From Streptacidiphilus sp. 4-A2 (GTDB lineage Bacteria; Actinomycetota; Actinomycetes; Streptomycetales; Streptomycetaceae), in NCBI GenBank assembly GCA_014284505.1, contig JAAFYY010000001.1, positions 806,001-870,000 on the forward strand: a stretch of DNA of 64,000 nucleotides, given 5' to 3'. The notes below the pieces were generated by a model. That model worked only from the letters and a program-made list of their open reading frames with translations. It ran no database searches and was not told the origin of the DNA. Shown piece by piece: positions 61,399 through 64,000 of this stretch. Positions within the stretch are counted from its first letter, which is position 1; each line of letters begins with the position of its first letter. The position numbers and the translations under genes are program-made.

Positions 61399-64000
61399 TC
61401 ACGGGTAGATCTGGAACTCGGAGAGCTGGCCGGCCGGCCAGCCTGTTGGCGGTGAAGTTGAGCCGCAGATAGCGGTCGCTGGTGCCGCTGGGCAGGTTGA
61501 AGCTGACGGTGTTGCCGGTGGCGGGGTTGAAGGTGTAGTTGGCGGAGGCGACGACGGTGGTCCAGGTGCTCGTCGTTGGAGGCCTGCACGCTCAGGGTCT
61601 GCGTGCGGGTGGCCCAGGAGGTGGCCGGCGGCAGGTCCAGGGTGACCGAGCCCAGGGTCTGGGTGGAGCCGAGGTCGGCCTGGAGCCACTGCGGGAAGGC
61701 ACTGTCGGTGCTCTCCCAGTAGGTGCTGGTGTTCCCGTCGTTGGCGTTGGCGGAACATAGCTCTGGTGTAGCCGCTGGCCGTCATGGTCGCGCCCAGGGC
61801 CAGATTGGTGGTCGCGGAGGGGTTGCCGGTGCCGCTGAGGCCGATGGTGGTCGGGCTGTTCCCGGCGTTGCTGCTGATCGAGACGCTGCCGGTACGGCTG
61901 CCGGCCGCGGTCGGGGTGAAGGTCACGCTGACCGTGCAGGAGCCGTTCGCCGCGATCGACGAACCGCAGGTGTTGGTCTGCGCGAAGTCACCACTGGCGG
62001 TGATCCCGGAGACGGCCGCCGCCGCGCTGCCGGTGTTGGTGACGGTGACCGTCTGCGCGGCGCTGGTGGTGCCCACGTTCTGCCCGGCGAAGCTCAGCGC
62101 GGACGGTCCGGCGGACAGCGTGGCCGAGCCGGTGCTGCTGCCGCCACCGCTCGGAAGACCTCGAAGTCCGACAACTGCCCGGCGTTCCAGCGGTGTTGGC
62201 GGTGATGTCGACCCGCACGTACCGGCGGTGGCCGGTTGAAGGTGATGGTCACCGTTGTTGTTGGCGTTGGGGTCGAAGGTGTAGCCCGTCGAGCCCACGA
62301 TGGTCGAGAAGTTGCTGCCGTCCGTGGAGCCGAGCACGACAGGGTCTGCGTGCGGGCGGCCCAGCCGGTGGACGGCGGCAGCTTCAGGACGACCTTGCCG
62401 ATGCTGTAGTTCTGGCCGAGGTCGACCTGGGCCCACTGCGGGAAGAGCCGTTGGCGCTCTCCAGTAGGTGCTCGGGTCGGAGTCGGTCAGGTTGGCCGCG
62501 AACATACGGCTTTGACCGAGCTGGCCGAGGCAGGCGCGCCGAGGGCGATGTCGGTGCTGCTGTCGATGCCGCTGCCGCTGAGCGCGATGCTGGTCGGACT
62601 GTTGTTGGCGTTGCTGGTGACGGTCACCGCGCCGGTCCGGGCTCCGGCGGCGGTGGGCGCGAAGGTGACATCGACGGTGCAGGAGGCACCGACCGCCAGG
62701 GTGGAGCAGTTGTCGGTCTGGCTGAAGTCACCGGTGGTGGCGACCCGGAGACGGTCGCCGGCGTGGGGGTGCCGTTGTTGGTGACCGTCACCGCCTGCGC
62801 GGCGGTCGAGGAACCGACCACCGTGCCCGCGAAGGTGAGGCCGCCCGGGGTGGCGTTGAGGATCGGGCCGGGGGCAACTCCGGTGCCGGACAGGCTGACG
62901 CTGTTGGTGACCCCGCCCGCGTTGACGGTCAGACTGCCGGTGCGGCTGCCCGCGGCGGTCGGGTCGAAGGTCACGCTGACGGTGCACGAGCCGTTCGCCG
63001 CGATCGACGAACCGCAGGTGTTGGTCTGCGCGAAGTCACCACTGGTGGCGATCGACGAGACCGGCGCGGCCGTGTTGGTCGGGTTGGAGACCGTCACGGT
63101 CTGCGCGACGGTGGTCGAACCGGTGGCCGCCGAGCCGAAGTTGAGCGCGCTCGGGGCGGTGGTGACCCCGGACGGCGGGTACGGCGGGTAGACCGGTGCG
63201 GGCCACGGGCCGCAGGAGGGGGTACCGGAGATCCCGGAGTTCCCACCCCCGTCGGTCACCACGAAGTTGCCGCCCTCGCAGTTGTACACCGGCGAGGACG
63301 CTCCCACACCGGTCGCCGTGACGCCGGTGAAGGTCGCCGCGCCGCCGGTCTGTTCCTGGAGCGCGTAGGTACCGGTACCGGCGATGGTGACATTGTTCAG
63401 CGAGACCCCGCTGACCGTGCCCTCCACCCACTGGACTGCCTCGTACGGGCTCTGCTCGATCAGCGCGTTGGTCACATTGACCGGGCCGGTGACCGCGCCC
63501 TGGCTGCCGTCGAACCACAGCGCGCCGACGCCGAACTCCCAGTTCGGGTCGAGGTCGCCGTCACGGATCATGTGTTGTTGGAAACCGTGGTGGTGCCGAC
63601 CGGGGTCGAGGTGAAGCGCTGGGCCACGGTGATCCCGCCGCCCTGGGTGATGCCGGTGTCCTTGACCAGGTTGCCGGTCACGGTGTTGTCGTGGCCGCCG
63701 TAGATCGCGATGCCGTTGGCCAGCATCTGCAACTGCACGGTGTTGTCCGAGATCATGTCACTGGCGTCGGCGCCGATACTGGAGTCGGCCCAGGTCGCGA
63801 TGCCGTCGTCACCGGTGTTGCGGATGTCGCTGTCGGTGACCGTCGAGTTGGTCACACCGCCATGGAAGTTGATGCCGTCCGCGGTGGTGTCGCGGATCCG
63901 CATACCGCTGAAGGTCAGGTTGTTCATCGGCCCGTCCATCCAGGCGCCGACCTTCATGTGCTCTATCCAGATGTTCGACACGGTCGAGTCGCTCATCGCG
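61399..64000 (-). CDS. Large secreted beta-helix (GH87-like) protein, C-terminal part (frameshifts)
   Basis: The gene runs past the window end, so the N terminus is missing. In protein order the visible part has a right-handed beta-helix (MSDSTVSNIWIEHMKVGAWM, TADGINFHGGVTNSTVTDSD, NTGDDGIATWADSS, resembling GH87 alpha-1,3-glucanase/mycodextranase). Two to three choice-of-anchor-D/HYDIN-like domains follow (TVTVSNPTNTAAP, CGSSIAANGSCTVSVTF) with two discoidin (F5/8 C) domains (LTDSDPSTYWR, STDGSNFSTIVGS, ending ELQIYP-like SEFQIYP). Breaks near 63570, 62745, 62510, 62445 and others. It probably degrades or binds fungal or bacterial alpha-glucan outside the cell. Confidence 0.75.
61940..61997. 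repeat. 58-bp exact repeat, copy 1 (pairs with 62988-63045)
   Basis: The 58 bases are identical at 61940-61997 and 62988-63045. Both encode the same segment of a choice-of-anchor-D domain (SGDFAQTNTCGSSIAANGS), showing recent duplication or gene conversion. Confidence 0.9.
62988..63045. repeat. 58-bp exact repeat, copy 2 (pairs with 61940-61997)
   Basis: Same orientation as copy 1, 1,048 bases apart. Recombination between them would delete the sequence between, including one discoidin domain, and the pair could also mislead short-read assembly. Confidence 0.9.

Overview
The window is about 72-75% G+C by eye. It has GTG starts, GTGA/ATGA overlaps, AGGAGG-like ribosome sites and gene families typical of Streptomycetaceae (DUF2690, DUF4232, DUF2470, paired XRE/ImmA-IrrE/MAB_1171c genes, a long-tailed cold-shock protein, a bacteriocin fulvocin C-related protein). 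It is chromosomal, accessory-rich DNA of a Streptomyces/Kitasatospora/Streptacidiphilus-like actinobacterium; the species cannot be named from sequence alone. About half of the genes carry one or more single-base frameshifts, mostly in G/C runs. These look like base-calling errors, so interrupted genes are annotated as whole genes and the probable breakpoints are noted. No rRNA, tRNA, CRISPR, transposase or phage gene was seen.

Layout. 1-12.5 kb holds ordinary accessory genes: a LacI regulator tail, an MFS exporter, a PEBP protein, a His-rich CDF metal exporter, a cysteine hydrolase, a double Lrp/AsnC regulator with a divergent quinone-type oxidoreductase, DUF1801, an SGNH hydrolase, two membrane-anchored helix-turn-helix proteins and an aldo/keto reductase. 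12.8-23.2 kb is a coherent catabolic locus: a LacI regulator, larE-larB, larA-larC (nickel-pincer cofactor synthesis plus a LarA-type racemase/epimerase), then uronate isomerase, fructuronate reductase and FGGY gluconokinase. No mannonate dehydratase is visible. The simplest reading is that the LarA homologue turns D-mannonate into D-gluconate, which the kinase phosphorylates. Near-identical LacI-type operators lie before larE and between larA and uxaC.

24.5-28.2 kb is a candidate peptide system: a 37-residue peptide ending in Cys-Gly, a hairpin, a PqqD-like/M50 membrane protease and a degenerate-ATPase/TPR protein. 28.4-32.5 kb is an XRE - ImmA/IrrE - MAB_1171c - P450 module. 32.7-41.8 kb is a surface-glycan operon (GT2, a GT4-GT39 fusion, a flippase-GT4 fusion, a polysaccharide pyruvyl transferase) facing an anchored glycosidase-like gene. 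41.8-45.5 kb has a cysteine-dioxygenase remnant, a cold-shock protein, cyanase, TetR/SDR and a secreted DUF4232 protein.

45.8-50.4 kb holds a fulvocin C-related Cys-rich protein, an iron box with DUF2470, a divergent IspH-like protein and a TPR regulator. 50.7-58.2 kb is a tightly coupled dissociated fatty-acid/polyketide-like operon: acyltransferase, acyl-CoA oxidase homologue, KASIII, FabG-like SDR, a second KASIII, ACP and KASII. It is followed by a secreted penicillin-acylase-type amidase. The window ends inside a large secreted beta-helix (GH87-like) protein with choice-of-anchor-D and discoidin domains, read on the minus strand.
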